Shown: piece by piece, positions 28,806 to 40,281 of the stretch
Numbering within the stretch: position 1 is the stretch's first letter
How the letters are laid out: each line of letters starts with the position of its first letter
Source of the DNA: Clostridium sp.
GTDB lineage: Bacteria > Bacillota > Clostridia > Clostridiales > Clostridiaceae
DNA: 64,000 nt
Direction of reading: 5' to 3'
NCBI GenBank assembly: GCA_022767515.1
Contig: JALENK010000003.1
Coordinates: 1-64,000, forward strand
Translations under genes and position numbers: made by a program
The notes under the pieces: model-generated
The model's database searches: none
Seen by the model: only the letters and a program-made list of their open reading frames with translations
Told to the model about the DNA's origin: nothing

Positions 28806-30104
28806 ATGAAAAAAAAGAATAAATTATATATAGAAGCTACTAGTTTATATGAAAAGGGATATATAGATAAGGCTTTGGAGAAGTGTGAAGAGGGTATAGC
28901 AGAGGATATGAAAAATTCTGCAATACTTAATTTAAAAGGGTTACTTTTATATTTGAAGGGTGATTTAAATGGAGCAGTAACTGCATGGAAGATAAATTCA
29001 GATTTTAATGATGATACAACTGCAAAAAACTATATTAAGGATTCTAAGGAAGATGAGAAAAGACTTATATTATATAAAAATGCGGAAAAATTAATTAGAG
29101 ATCTTCATATAGATGAAGCAATAAATAATCTTAATGTTTGCCTAGAAAGTGATTTTAATAGTATTAAGGTCAATACACTTATTGCAGCATGCTATTTAAA
29201 AAAAGGTAATTATGATTTAGCAAGCATACATATAACAAAAGCATTAGAAATTGATAGAAATAATCAATTTTCGATTAAGGTGGCAAAAAATATAGAGGAG
29301 TTTGCTGGAATTAAATTAGTACTATTTAATAATACTAATCATTCTAAGTTTTGGATACTGACTTTACTTATAATAGCAATTGGAATATCCGGTTTCTTTG
29401 CTTATAAATATTTTTTAAATTCAGATAAAGAAGAGTCAAAGGTGGTAGCTGAGCAAAATTTTGAGGCTCAAAATAAAGAAGTAGAACAACAAGTAAAAGA
29501 AAATAAAGCTGATGAGCAAAAAAAAGAAAATAAAGAACAAAAAGTGAATGAAAATAAAGAAGAAGGACAAAATAATATTAAGGTAAACATAGAAGATATC
29601 CAAGAACAAATGAATAATAAGGATTATATGGCATTGATTGATAGTATTATTTCTATAAAGGACCTTAAGCTTGAAGCAAAGGAAAAAACAATATGTTATA
29701 ATGCAAAACAATTATTGAATTCAGAAGGAATAGCTAATCTTTATAATGAAGGTGTATATAAGTATGATAACAAACAATATAATGAAGGAATTAAGTATTT
29801 TTCTAAAATACTTAATTATGATAAAGATAATTTTTATTATTCTTATGCATTATTTTATATGGGGTTAAGTAATGAGTCCTTAGGACAGATTGACGAGACT
29901 ATAAAGTATTATGATATGTATTTAAAGGATTATCCAAGTGAGGCATATGCACCTGGAGTAGCATATTCATTAATGTTAATATATAAAAATGTGGATATTG
30001 ATAAAAGTATTTCATATGCTCAGCTTATAACAGATAAGTATTCTAAATCAATGTATAACAATGGAGAGGTCTATGCTTTACTAAATACTAATATTGTGGA
30101 GTGA
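28806..30104 (+). CDS. TPR-repeat protein with central TM helix and Lys/Glu-rich linker
   Basis: N- and C-terminal TPRs; TM FWILTLLIIAIGISGFFAYKYFL; low-complexity KENKADEQKKENKEQ. Confidence 0.78.
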   Translation: MKKKNKLYIEATSLYEKGYIDKALEKCEEGIAEDMKNSAILNLKGLLLYLKGDLNGAVTAWKINSDFNDDTTAKNYIKDSKEDEKRLILYKNAEKLIRDLHIDEAINNLNVCLESDFNSIKVNTLIAACYLKKGNYDLASIHITKALEIDRNNQFSIKVAKNIEEFAGIKLVLFNNTNHSKFWILTLLIIAIGISGFFAYKYFLNSDKEESKVVAEQNFEAQNKEVEQQVKENKADEQKKENKEQKVNENKEEGQNNIKVNIEDIQEQMNNKDYMALIDSIISIKDLKLEAKEKTICYNAKQLLNSEGIANLYNEGVYKYDNKQYNEGIKYFSKILNYDKDNFYYSYALFYMGLSNESLGQIDETIKYYDMYLKDYPSEAYAPGVAYSLMLIYKNVDIDKSISYAQLITDKYSKSMYNNGEVYALLNTNIVE

Positions 30105-30110
30105 TATATA

Positions 30111-31247
30111 GTGATATCGATAATACAAGGCGTTGAACTTTATACACCTAAGTATATTGGAAGAAAAGACATTGTTGTTTCAGGAGAAAAATTTCAAGGA
30201 GTATATGAAGGTGTTAAATTAGATACTAATATAGAAGACATTAATATTATTAATGCAGAGAACTTGCTTATGTTTCCGGGATTTATTGATAATCATGTAC
30301 ATATTATAGGTGGTGGTGGTGAAGCTGGCTTTAGAAGTAGAGTTTTAGAGATAACATCTGAAAAGCTTGTTAGGTCAGGCATTACCACTGTTGTTGGTTG
30401 TCTTGGAACAGATAATGTTTGTAGAAGTACACATGAATTAATCGCAAAAACTAAGGCACTAGAAGAGGAAGGGCTATCTGCTTTTTGTTATACGGGTGCA
30501 TACGAAATTCCAATAAAAACTGTTACAAATAGCATAAAAGAAGATTTGATGCTAATTGATAAAATAATAGGAGTTGGAGAAATTGCTATATCAGATAATA
30601 GAAGTTCTCAACCTACTTATCAAGAATTTATAAGTACAGTAGCTAAGTCAAGAGTGGGAGGATTATTATCAGGTAAATCTGGTATAGTTAATGTTCATGT
30701 TGGAGATGGAAAGCGTGGATTAGAAAAAATCAATAGAATGATTGAAAATACAGAGATTCCATTCACTCAGATTTTGCCAACACATATAAATCGAAATATG
30801 AGATTATTCAGAGAGGGAATGGAATATTTAAGAAAAGGTGGATATATTGATTTAACTACAAGTTCAAGTGATATTGAAAATGATGAGCTAACAGCTAGTA
30901 AAGCCTTAAAACTATTATTTGATGAGGGTTTACCACTTGAAAGAGTTACATTTTCTTCAGATGGAAATGGTAGTATACCTATATTTGATGAGTATGGAAA
31001 TATTAAAAGCTTTGAGGTATGTAGTGTGGAAACATTATATGAGCAAATAAAAACAAGTATATTAGATTATGGAATTCCTATTGAAACTGCCATAAGTGTT
31101 ATAACTAAAAATGTTAGTAAATTATATGGATTTAATAATAAAGGAGTTATAGAAAAAGATAGAGATGCGGATTTTGTTTTAGTAGATAGGAATAATTTAG
31201 AAATAAAAAAGGTGTTTGCTAAAGGTAAATTAATGTTTGGAGTATAA
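30111..31247 (+). CDS. iadA: Isoaspartyl (beta-aspartyl) dipeptidase
   Basis: Amidohydrolase motif FPGFIDNHVHIIGGGGEAGF; GITTVVGCLGTD; TFSSDGNGSIP. Confidence 0.9.
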   Translation: MISIIQGVELYTPKYIGRKDIVVSGEKFQGVYEGVKLDTNIEDINIINAENLLMFPGFIDNHVHIIGGGGEAGFRSRVLEITSEKLVRSGITTVVGCLGTDNVCRSTHELIAKTKALEEEGLSAFCYTGAYEIPIKTVTNSIKEDLMLIDKIIGVGEIAISDNRSSQPTYQEFISTVAKSRVGGLLSGKSGIVNVHVGDGKRGLEKINRMIENTEIPFTQILPTHINRNMRLFREGMEYLRKGGYIDLTTSSSDIENDELTASKALKLLFDEGLPLERVTFSSDGNGSIPIFDEYGNIKSFEVCSVETLYEQIKTSILDYGIPIETAISVITKNVSKLYGFNNKGVIEKDRDADFVLVDRNNLEIKKVFAKGKLMFGV

Positions 31248-31286
31248 AAAATTCAGAAGGGGAATAATTCCTTCTGAATTTTTTTA
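31246..31286. terminator. Bidirectional terminator
   Basis: AAAATTCAGAAGGgGAATAATTCCTTCTGAATTTTTTT. Confidence 0.88.
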
Positions 31287-31808
31287 TTAACATCTAAAAA
31301 AGATATGATTACCTATATGTTTGATGTTATTCTTTTGTATATTAATCATCCATGAGGATGTTGAAATTTTAGGGTTATAAAAAAATAGTGCTTCATTTGT
31401 AGGGTCTTTGCCACGAATAGCTTCTTTTACAGCATCATAACAAGAAGAATCAGGATGAGCTTTTATACTTCCATTAACTACACAGGAAAAAGCATTTTTT
31501 TGAAATATTACTTCTGATACTGTATTAGGGAAACTAGAATCAATTACTCTATTTAATACTACTGAGGCAACAGCAACTTTTCCTTCAAAAGGTTCACCTC
31601 GGCTTTCAGCATAAACTAACTTTGCTAAAAGATTGATGTCAGATTGAGTTAAATATAGTATTTGATTATCAGTTGAAAATACACTTACTGTATCTTCTTC
31701 GCTTTGATTTTGAGTTTTGTTAATTTCTTTAGCATTTATAGTGTTTGTTGGATAAATACACGAGAGATACAATAAGAATAGGCATATTCTTATTAAAAAT
31801 TTTTTCAT
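31287..31808 (-). CDS. SleB/CwlJ-like cell wall hydrolase, secreted
   Basis: LLAKLVYAESRGEPFEGKVAVASVVLNRV; EALFFYNP; signal peptide from MKKFLIRICLFLLYL; AGGAGG before ATG 31808. Confidence 0.88.
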   Translation of the reverse strand: MKKFLIRICLFLLYLSCIYPTNTINAKEINKTQNQSEEDTVSVFSTDNQILYLTQSDINLLAKLVYAESRGEPFEGKVAVASVVLNRVIDSSFPNTVSEVIFQKNAFSCVVNGSIKAHPDSSCYDAVKEAIRGKDPTNEALFFYNPKISTSSWMINIQKNNIKHIGNHIFFRC

Positions 31809-31919
31809 AAATAACCTCCTTTTGGTGTCTAAAATAGTATATCCAAATTTAAAAGAGTTATACATCAAAAAAGTGTTATAATATAATCAACAATAATAAT
31901 TAATAAGTGAGGTGAAATT

Positions 31920-32765
31920 ATGGAGGGTATAATATCAACAATAATTAGTTCGATAAAGAATATATCCATTTGGTCAATATTAGATATATTGGTAGTTTCA
32001 TATATATTTTATAAAGCATATAAGCTAATAAAGGAGACTAGAGCAGAGCAGTTAATCAAGGGAGTTGTATTAGTATTTTTATTAATTCCAATAAGCTATA
32101 TCTTAAATTTAGATATGCTATATTTTATATTAAATAAAACATTAACAATAGGAGTACTATCTTTTGTTATTATATTTCAGCCTGAAATTAGAAGAGCATT
32201 AGAGCATTTAGGAAGGTCAGCTTTTGATGAGAGACACCACGAAATAAAAGAAGAGGAAGAAACACTAGATGAAATTGTAGTAGCAGTAGAAAATTTATCT
32301 AAAACTAAGACAGGAGCATTAATTGTTATAGAGCAAAGCACAGGCCTTGGAGAAATTGTTACTTCTGGAACAATTATTGATGCAAAGGTAAGTTCAGCAC
32401 TTCTTGAAAATATATTTGTAGTAAATACCCCACTTCATGATGGGGCAACAATTATAAAAAAGGGAAGAATACATGCATCAGGATGCGTTCTTCCACTTAC
32501 ATCAAATAATAGAATAAATAAGAAATTGGGAACAAGACATAGAGCAGGTCTTGGTATTTCTGAAAATTCAGATGCTTTAATAATAATAGTTTCAGAGGAA
32601 ACAGGTGTAATCTCACTCGCTTATAATGGAAAATTAACTAGAAATTATGATAAGGATAAATTAAAAAGTATTATATTGAAGTTGATGATAAATAAAAAAA
32701 ATAAGAATGTTGACACTGCAAGAAAGAGGGTGAAGATATGGGCGAAGGAAAAAATAAAAAAATAG
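31920..32765 (+). CDS. cdaA: Diadenylate cyclase CdaA (DacA)
   Basis: N-terminal TMs; DAC motifs NTPLHDGATII and LGTRHRAGLG. Confidence 0.95.
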   Translation: MEGIISTIISSIKNISIWSILDILVVSYIFYKAYKLIKETRAEQLIKGVVLVFLLIPISYILNLDMLYFILNKTLTIGVLSFVIIFQPEIRRALEHLGRSAFDERHHEIKEEEETLDEIVVAVENLSKTKTGALIVIEQSTGLGEIVTSGTIIDAKVSSALLENIFVVNTPLHDGATIIKKGRIHASGCVLPLTSNNRINKKLGTRHRAGLGISENSDALIIIVSEETGVISLAYNGKLTRNYDKDKLKSIILKLMINKKNKNVDTARKRVKIWAKEKIKK

Positions 32766-33958
32766 CTATGATTGTATGCATATTATTATCTTTTTCCTTG
32801 TGGCTTTACATTACTAATGTTGAAAATCCTAGTAAGATAAGAACTATAACTAATGTAGAAGTTAATATATTAAATATTGACTATTTAGAACAAAAGGGAT
32901 TAATATTAGAACCTAATCAAAAACTTACAGTAGATATAAAGGTTGAGGCACCAGCGAATCAAATATATTCAATAAATGCAGAGGATTTTAATGTGCAAGT
33001 AAATTTAGATGAATATGCTTTGAAAGTAGGTACTAATAATATTCCTATTGAATTTATAAGTTATCCTGATGGAGTAACTATAAAGAACAATAATTCTTTA
33101 CAATTAAAATTAAAGATAAAAAAATTAAAGACAAAAGAAATGAAAGTTACATCTATGGTTAATTTAAATTATGAGAAAGGATATTTTGAAAAAGCAATTG
33201 ATATTTCTCCAAAGTCGGTAACTATTTCAGGAGCAGAGGATGATGTCAATGAAGTTGATAAGGTGGTGCTTATAGGAGAAGAAAATGATATAAATAAGAG
33301 TTTTTCTAATAAATATAAGCTAATGGCGTTAGATAAAAATAATAAAGAAGTAAAGTGGATTAAATTAAGTGAAGAAGAAGGAGAAATGTCAGTTGAAGTA
33401 TCTTCAGAAAAGGTTGTTCCAATAAAAATTAAAACGATAGGACAGCTTCCTAAAGGCTTAATTATTAAGGATACAATTTTATCAGTGAATAATTTAAGTA
33501 TTTTAGGTAATAATGATATAATAAATGCCATACAGTCAATAGATACAGAAAATATTGATTTAAGCTTAATAAATAAGTCTACAACAGTAAATGTAAAACT
33601 TGTTATACCGAATGATATAAAAATAGAAAAAGATATAAAAGATATAAATGTAACTTTTACAATTGAGGAAGTTTCATTAAAAAATAAAATTATTAATAAT
33701 GTTCCTATAAACTATATAGATAAATCAGATTTATATGAATATGAGCTTCCTGAAACTGTAGATATTACAATTTCAGGAAAGGATGAAGATATAGAGGCAG
33801 TTAAGAGTGAAGATATTTTAGTAGAAGCTTCGCTTAAAAATATAGAATCAGAAGGTAGCTTTGAAATAGAGTGGAGTGCTAAATTAAAAAATAATATCAC
33901 AGTGACTATAATTAATCAAAATGGCAAGATAAATGTAATATCTAAATTAAAAAAATAA
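32738..33958 (+). CDS. cdaR: YbbR-domain protein CdaR, regulator of CdaA
   Basis: One TM plus repeated YbbR-like domains; overlaps cdaA. Confidence 0.9.
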   Translation: MGEGKNKKIAMIVCILLSFSLWLYITNVENPSKIRTITNVEVNILNIDYLEQKGLILEPNQKLTVDIKVEAPANQIYSINAEDFNVQVNLDEYALKVGTNNIPIEFISYPDGVTIKNNNSLQLKLKIKKLKTKEMKVTSMVNLNYEKGYFEKAIDISPKSVTISGAEDDVNEVDKVVLIGEENDINKSFSNKYKLMALDKNNKEVKWIKLSEEEGEMSVEVSSEKVVPIKIKTIGQLPKGLIIKDTILSVNNLSILGNNDIINAIQSIDTENIDLSLINKSTTVNVKLVIPNDIKIEKDIKDINVTFTIEEVSLKNKIINNVPINYIDKSDLYEYELPETVDITISGKDEDIEAVKSEDILVEASLKNIESEGSFEIEWSAKLKNNITVTIINQNGKINVISKLKK

Positions 33959-33960
33959 GG

Positions 33961-35571
33961 ATGGATGAAATGGCTATTATAATAAATAATATAAGTTTAG
34001 GGTTAGATGATGGAAATGATATTTTATTAAAAAAGATATCTAAAAAGCTTAATATTTCTGAAATTAGAGAAGACTCAATAAAAGTTTTAAAGGAAAGTGT
34101 AGATGCTAGAAAAAAAGATAACATCAGATTTAATTATTGTGTTGAGGTAAAGATTCCAGGTGAAAAAAAATTATTAAATAGGTTACATGATAAAGACATA
34201 AGATATGAAGAGGATAAAAAGATAGAAGAGTTAGTACCTGGAAATAAAAGATTAAATTCAAGACCGGTAGTAATCGGTCTTGGACCTGCTGGACTTTTTG
34301 CTGCTTTGCTTCTTGCAAAGCAAGGTTATAAGCCTTTAGTATTTGAAAGAGGCGAGGATGTTGACTTAAGAACTAAAACGGTTCAAAGCTTTTGGAATGG
34401 AGAATCTAAATTAAATCTTAATTCTAATGTTCAGTTTGGAGAAGGTGGAGCTGGTGCTTTTTCAGATGGGAAGCTTACAACAAGAATAAAAGATTCTAGA
34501 TGCAGTTATGTAATTGAGGAATTAATTAAGTGTGGTGCACCTGAGGAAATTGCTTATATAGGAAAGCCTCATGTAGGAACTGATATATTAAAAAAAGTAG
34601 TAAAAGGGATTAGAGAGCAGATTATAGAGTTAGGAGGAACAGTAAAATTTAATTCAAGGTTAGAAAAGATTAATAGTAAAGATGGAAAATTAACTAGTAT
34701 TATTGTTAATGGTGTTGAAATTAGTTGTGAGGTTTTAATTTTAGCTATAGGACATAGTTCTAGAGATACTTATGAAATGCTATATAGAGAAGGAATATCT
34801 ATGGAAGCTAAGCCTTTTGCTATTGGACTTAGAATAGAGCATCCTCAGCAGTTAATCAATGAATCTCAATATGGTAAGTTTGCTAATCATCCAAGATTAA
34901 GAGCCGCAGATTATAGACTTACATATCAAAGTGAAAAATTAAATAGAGGAATATATTCGTTTTGTATGTGTCCTGGCGGTGAGGTTGTAGCAGCGGCATC
35001 AGAAGAGAATAGATTAGTATCAAATGGTATGAGTTATCATGCAAGAAATTTAGAAAATGCAAATTCAGCATTGGTAGTAACAGTATCTCCTAAAGACTTT
35101 AAAGGAAAATCGCCTCTTTCAGGAATGGAGTTTCAAAGACATTATGAGGCTCTTGCATATAAGCTAGGTGGAGGAAATTATATTGCACCAGTACAGCTAG
35201 TTGGAGATTTTTTAAAGGATAAGGCTAGTACTAAAATAGGAGAAGTAAATCCAACATATAGACCAGGATATGAATTAAGGGAATTAAAAGATACATTACC
35301 ATCATATGTGGCTGAAGGAATAAAAGAAGGTATAATAAATTTTGATAGAAAAATAAAGGGATATGCTATGGATGATGCTATATTAACCGGTATAGAAACT
35401 AGAACATCAGCTCCTGTAAAGCTTATAAGAGATGAAAAGCTTCAAAGTATTAGTGTAATAGGGGTATATCCATCAGGTGAAGGTGCTGGATTTGCTGGAG
35501 GAATTATTTCTGCTGCAGTGGATGGAATGAAAGTGGCAGAAAAGGTCATAAGTGAATTTTATTTTGAATAA
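33961..35571 (+). CDS. NAD(P)/FAD-dependent oxidoreductase (uncharacterised FAD-dependent dehydrogenase family)
   Basis: VVIGLGPAGLFAALLLAKQGYKPLVFERG; QFGEGGAGAFSDGKL; GVYPSGEGAGFAGGIISAAVDG. Confidence 0.9.
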   Translation: MDEMAIIINNISLGLDDGNDILLKKISKKLNISEIREDSIKVLKESVDARKKDNIRFNYCVEVKIPGEKKLLNRLHDKDIRYEEDKKIEELVPGNKRLNSRPVVIGLGPAGLFAALLLAKQGYKPLVFERGEDVDLRTKTVQSFWNGESKLNLNSNVQFGEGGAGAFSDGKLTTRIKDSRCSYVIEELIKCGAPEEIAYIGKPHVGTDILKKVVKGIREQIIELGGTVKFNSRLEKINSKDGKLTSIIVNGVEISCEVLILAIGHSSRDTYEMLYREGISMEAKPFAIGLRIEHPQQLINESQYGKFANHPRLRAADYRLTYQSEKLNRGIYSFCMCPGGEVVAAASEENRLVSNGMSYHARNLENANSALVVTVSPKDFKGKSPLSGMEFQRHYEALAYKLGGGNYIAPVQLVGDFLKDKASTKIGEVNPTYRPGYELRELKDTLPSYVAEGIKEGIINFDRKIKGYAMDDAILTGIETRTSAPVKLIRDEKLQSISVIGVYPSGEGAGFAGGIISAAVDGMKVAEKVISEFYFE

Positions 35572-35699
35572 ATAAGAATATTCTGAAAATTACCATTATA
35601 AGTATTTTTTTTGTTACAATGATATTATTAAGTATTGTTGATGATTGTTATATTTTTGACAGATACAGAATTTAGTAATTAAATAAGAGGTGACAATTA

Positions 35700-36611
35700 A
35701 TGAGTAAAAGTTTTGATGAGTTATTATCAAAAGTAAGAGAATGTAGAAGAAAGAAAGTTGCAGTTTCTGTAGCTCAAGATGAACCAGTTTTAGAAGCAGT
35801 AAGAGAAGCAAAAGAAAGAGGAATTGCAGATGCTATTTTAGTTGGTGATGAAGCACAAATAAAGGAAATAGCTAAATCGATTGGAATGGATTTATCTCAA
35901 TATGAAATAGTTAATGAGCCAGATGCTAAGAAAGCTGCTATAAAGGCTGTTGAATTAGTTCATGACAGAAAAGCAGACATGCTAATGAAAGGATTAGTTG
36001 ATACTGCTACATTCTTAAGAAGTGTATTAAATAAGGAAGTGGGATTAAGAACAGGAAAGGTTATGTCTCACGTAGCAGTATTTGATATAGAGGGAATAGA
36101 TAGATTAGTATTTTTAACTGATGTTGCTTTCAATACATATCCAGAATTAAAGGATAAAGTTCAAATAATTAATAATTCGGTTCAAGTTGCACATGCATGT
36201 GGAATTGATTGTCCTAAGGTTGCACCAGTTTGTGCAGTAGAAGTAGTTAACCCTAATATGCCTGCTACAGTAGATGCGGCAATATTATCACAAATGAACA
36301 ATAGAGGACAAATAAAGGGATGTATTGTTGATGGTCCACTTTCACTTGACATAGCATTATCAGAGGAAGCAGCTAAGCATAAGGGATTAAAAAATAGCGA
36401 AGTAGCAGGTAAGGCAGATATCATTCTTTTACCAAACATTGAGACAGGTAATGTTATGTATAAGACATTAACATATACTTCTAGGTGTAAGAATGGTGGT
36501 TTATTAGTTGGGACTTCAGCACCAGTTATCTTAACTTCAAGAGCAGATAGCTTTGAAACTAAGGTTAACTCTATAGCACTTGCAGCTATGGTAGCAGAAA
36601 CAATAAAATAA
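35700..36611 (+). CDS. ptb: Phosphate butyryltransferase
   Basis: PTA/PTB fold (ADILLKGLVDTA-like MLMKGLVDTATFLRSVL); followed by butyrate kinase. Confidence 0.95.
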   Translation: MSKSFDELLSKVRECRRKKVAVSVAQDEPVLEAVREAKERGIADAILVGDEAQIKEIAKSIGMDLSQYEIVNEPDAKKAAIKAVELVHDRKADMLMKGLVDTATFLRSVLNKEVGLRTGKVMSHVAVFDIEGIDRLVFLTDVAFNTYPELKDKVQIINNSVQVAHACGIDCPKVAPVCAVEVVNPNMPATVDAAILSQMNNRGQIKGCIVDGPLSLDIALSEEAAKHKGLKNSEVAGKADIILLPNIETGNVMYKTLTYTSRCKNGGLLVGTSAPVILTSRADSFETKVNSIALAAMVAETIK

Positions 36612-36634
36612 TATATTAGTGGAGGAAGACAAAG

Positions 36635-37702
36635 ATGGCGTATAAAATATTAATAATTAATCCAGGGTCAACTTCAACAAAAATTGGAGTTTATGAAAAT
36701 GAAAAGGAATTAATAGAAGAAACTTTAAGACATTCAACAGAAGAAATAGCTAAGTATGCTTCAATATATGAACAAAGAGAATTCAGAAAAGAAGTAATAC
36801 TAAATGTGTTAAAGGAAAAGAACTTCGATATAAAAACATTAGATGTAGTTGTTGGTAGAGGTGGAATGCTTAAGCCAATTCCGGGTGGAACATATGCAGT
36901 ATCAGACAAGCTTGTTGAAGATTTAAAAAATGGAGTTCAAGGACAACATGCTTCAAACCTTGGTGGAATATTAGCTAGAGAAATTGGTGATGAATTAGGA
37001 GTTCCTTCATTCATAGTTGACCCAGTTGTTGTTGATGAATTAGCTGACGTTGCAAGATTCTCAGGTGTTCCTGAAATTCCAAGAAAAAGTGTATTCCACG
37101 CTTTAAATCAAAAGGCTGTTGCTAAAAGATATGGAAAAGAAAGTGGAAAGGGATACGAAAATCTAAATCTTATAGTTGTTCATATGGGTGGAGGAGTATC
37201 AGTTGGTGCTCATAAGAATGGTAAGGTTATAGATGTAAATAATGCATTAGATGGAGATGGGGCATTTTCACCAGAAAGAGCTGGAGGAGTACCAGCAGGA
37301 GATTTAGTTAAAATGTGCTTCAGCGGAAAATATACTGAAAAAGAAGTGTATAAGAAATTAGTAGGTAATGGTGGTCTTAATGCATACTTAAATACAAATG
37401 ATATGAGAGATGTATTAAAGCTTATGGAAGAAGGCGATGAAAAGGCTAAAATGATATTTGATGCATTTATATATCAAGTATCTAAAGATATTGGTGCTAT
37501 GGCAACTGTTCTTGAAGGAAAGGTTGATAAGATTATCTTAACAGGTGGTATTGCATATTCTCCAGTTGTTGATGATGCAATAAAGGCAAGAGTAGGTTGG
37601 ATAGCTGACTTCCAAATTTATGGAGGAGAAGATGAATTACTAGCACTAGCTCAAGGAGCTATAAGAGTATTAGATAAAGAAGAAGAAGCAAAAGAATATT
37701 AA
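36635..37702 (+). CDS. buk: Butyrate kinase
   Basis: [54 protein letters not shown]. Confidence 0.96.
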   Translation: MAYKILIINPGSTSTKIGVYENEKELIEETLRHSTEEIAKYASIYEQREFRKEVILNVLKEKNFDIKTLDVVVGRGGMLKPIPGGTYAVSDKLVEDLKNGVQGQHASNLGGILAREIGDELGVPSFIVDPVVVDELADVARFSGVPEIPRKSVFHALNQKAVAKRYGKESGKGYENLNLIVVHMGGGVSVGAHKNGKVIDVNNALDGDGAFSPERAGGVPAGDLVKMCFSGKYTEKEVYKKLVGNGGLNAYLNTNDMRDVLKLMEEGDEKAKMIFDAFIYQVSKDIGAMATVLEGKVDKIILTGGIAYSPVVDDAIKARVGWIADFQIYGGEDELLALAQGAIRVLDKEEEAKEY

Positions 37703-37710
37703 GAAAATTT

Positions 37711-37754
37711 TAAGGGTATATAAGGTACGGAAGTACTTTATATACCTTTTTTTA
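37711..37754 (+). terminator. Terminator after buk
   Basis: GGTATATAAGGTAC-ggaa-GTACTTTATATACC then TTTTTTT. Confidence 0.9.
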
Positions 37755-37788
37755 TGTGTATAATATTACATATGAGGTGATATATGTA

Positions 37789-38529
37789 ATGAAGGTTAAT
37801 ATGGAATTTAATAGTAGAATGACAAAGGTCTCAGAGATAGCTAATGATAGTATTTTTCAAGAATTAGAATTTGATGAACTTAATGGAATAAAAAGTGGAG
37901 AGATAGCAAAAAATATATATTATTTTAATAAATTAGGGGTTAGGGTAAGGCAAGTAAGGATAATATTAGAAGAGAGTGGAATAAGATTAAAATCAGGAGT
38001 CACAAGCTATTTGAAAGGTGAAATTCTTAGAAAAGGCAAGAATAAAGGTTTAGGCATGTTAGAGGGAAATAGAAGTGATTGGCCAGCATATTTTGGTAGT
38101 GGAGAAATATTTTTAAAGCCATCCTATGGATTTTTTACATTTTTAGAATTAGAAGATGAGGAGATAATCATAGATAAATCTGTTGTATGTGCCTGCGAAG
38201 AAAGCATATTTGTAGAGGAGTTTAGTCAAAATAATTTAGAAGAAGTAAAGCTTACTGGTAGTGGAATAGTTGTATTAGAGCTTCCAGTACCTGAAAATGA
38301 AGTTTTTAGATGCAAGTTATATAATGAAACTTTAAAGACAAATGGAAATATTGTTATATTAAGAAGTTTTGGAATTAATCATTCTAAAGAAAATTCAGCT
38401 CTTGCTGATGAAAAAGAAGAAGGCTTAATAAATGTATATAGAGGAATTGGAGATATATGGTTAGTGCCTACAGATAAGTTATATAGAGATATGGCTAATG
38501 TATTAGAAGAAGATGATGATGAAAAGTAG
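37789..38529 (+). CDS. AIM24-like family protein
   Basis: AIM24-like beta-rich region (YLKGEILRKGKNKG, GSGEIFLKPSYGFFTFLEL, GSGIVVLELPVP); start reassigned to ATG 37789 with GAGGTGA RBS. Confidence 0.65.
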   Translation: MKVNMEFNSRMTKVSEIANDSIFQELEFDELNGIKSGEIAKNIYYFNKLGVRVRQVRIILEESGIRLKSGVTSYLKGEILRKGKNKGLGMLEGNRSDWPAYFGSGEIFLKPSYGFFTFLELEDEEIIIDKSVVCACEESIFVEEFSQNNLEEVKLTGSGIVVLELPVPENEVFRCKLYNETLKTNGNIVILRSFGINHSKENSALADEKEEGLINVYRGIGDIWLVPTDKLYRDMANVLEEDDDEK

Positions 38530-38592
38530 TATTTAGTTGTAGATTATAAGATGATTGAGTATAATAAGTATATATATCCAAAGAGGTGAGAT

Positions 38593-38901
38593 TTGGTGGC
38601 AGAAAAAGATTCTAAATTAAAAAGTGAAGAGATGGATTTGTTTTTTAAAGCAATATTGGAACTTGAAAATATTGACGAGTGCTATGATTTTTTTGAAGAT
38701 GTGGCAACTATTAATGAAATTAATGCATTAGCTCAAAGGTTGCATGTGGCAAAGCTATTAAATGAAAAAAATACTTATATTGCGATAGCAGAAGAAACTG
38801 GAGCAAGTACTGCTACTATTAGTAGAGTAAATAAATGTTTAAATCATGGTAGTGGTGGATATACTAATGTATTAGAAAAACTTAAGAAAACTAGTAAATA
38901 A
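38593..38901 (+). CDS. TrpR-like YerC/YecD family DNA-binding protein
   Basis: EMDLFFKAILELENIDECYDFFEDVATINEINALAQRLHVAKLL; HTH EETGASTATISRVNKCL. Confidence 0.9.
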   Translation: MVAEKDSKLKSEEMDLFFKAILELENIDECYDFFEDVATINEINALAQRLHVAKLLNEKNTYIAIAEETGASTATISRVNKCLNHGSGGYTNVLEKLKKTSK

Positions 38902-38923
38902 TATAAAGTGAGGTATAAACTTA

Positions 38924-40270
38924 ATGAGTAGAATGTTTGGAACAGATGGAGTTAGAGGTATTGCAAATAAAGAATTAACAGCAGAGCTTGCTTATAAGCT
39001 TGGGAGAGCAGGGGCATTTGTACTGACTGAAGGGGAACATAAGCCTAAAATATTAGTAGGAAAGGATACAAGAATATCTGGAGATATGCTTGAGTCAGCT
39101 TTGGTAGCTGGTATTTTATCAGTTGGTGGAGAAGCCATAATTTTAGGTGTAATTCCAACGCCAGCTGTGGCTCATTTGACAAGAAAGTATAATGCAGATG
39201 CAGGAATAATGATATCAGCATCTCATAATCCTGTAGAGTATAATGGAATAAAGTTTTTTGATAATAGAGGATATAAATTGCCAGATGATTTAGAAGATGA
39301 AATTCAAAGGGTAATAGAAAGTGGATTTGAAGGAGTACCTAGTCCAACAGGAACTGATGTAGGTAAGAGACGTATTGAAGTAGGGGCATTAGATGATTAT
39401 AAGGATTTTGCAAAGAATACTGTTGCAGTAAACTTTGATGGATTAAAGATAGCTCTTGATTGTGCAAATGGTGCAAACTATAAGGCAGCAGTTGATACAT
39501 TTAGAGATTTAGGGGCTGACGTTTATGTGATAAATGATAACCCAGATGGAACTAATATTAATGAGAAATGTGGTTCTACACATCCTGAAGAGCTTATGGA
39601 ATATGTAGTGAAAAAAGGTTGTGATGTAGGTTTTGCTTTTGATGGTGATGCAGATAGATGTTTAGCTATTGATGAAAAGGGTAATTTAATTAATGGAGAT
39701 ATGATACTTGCATTATGTGGAAAGCACCTAAAAACTATAAATAGGTTAAAGGATGATACAGTTGTTGTTACTGTAATGAGTAATTTAGGGTTAGATATAG
39801 CATTTATGAATATTGGAATCAATGCTGTAAAGACTAAGGTTGGAGATAGATATGTCCTTGAAGAAATGATTAAGGGTAAATATGTTTTAGGTGGAGAACA
39901 GTCTGGTCATATAATTTTCTTAGAATATAATACTACTGGAGATGGACTTGTTACAGCACTTCAAGTAGCTTCTATAATTCAAAAGGAAAAGAAATCTTTA
40001 AGTAAGCTATGCTCAATTATGAAGGAGCTACCACAAGTATTAGTTAATGCCAAAGTTCCTAATGAAAAGAAAAATATATATCTAGAAGATGAAGAAATAA
40101 AAGCTGAAATAGAAAGAATAGAAAAACAAATGCAAGGTAGAGGAAGAGTGTTAATAAGACCTTCTGGAACAGAGCCATTAGTTAGAGTTATGCTTGAAGG
40201 AGAGGACCAAGAGGAGATTAATAAAATTGCACAAAATTTAGCTGATATGATATTAGATAAATGTAGATAA
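38924..40270 (+). CDS. glmM: Phosphoglucosamine mutase
   Basis: [72 protein letters not shown]. Confidence 0.97.
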   Translation: MSRMFGTDGVRGIANKELTAELAYKLGRAGAFVLTEGEHKPKILVGKDTRISGDMLESALVAGILSVGGEAIILGVIPTPAVAHLTRKYNADAGIMISASHNPVEYNGIKFFDNRGYKLPDDLEDEIQRVIESGFEGVPSPTGTDVGKRRIEVGALDDYKDFAKNTVAVNFDGLKIALDCANGANYKAAVDTFRDLGADVYVINDNPDGTNINEKCGSTHPEELMEYVVKKGCDVGFAFDGDADRCLAIDEKGNLINGDMILALCGKHLKTINRLKDDTVVVTVMSNLGLDIAFMNIGINAVKTKVGDRYVLEEMIKGKYVLGGEQSGHIIFLEYNTTGDGLVTALQVASIIQKEKKSLSKLCSIMKELPQVLVNAKVPNEKKNIYLEDEEIKAEIERIEKQMQGRGRVLIRPSGTEPLVRVMLEGEDQEEINKIAQNLADMILDKCR

Positions 40271-40281
40271 GTGAGGAAAAA

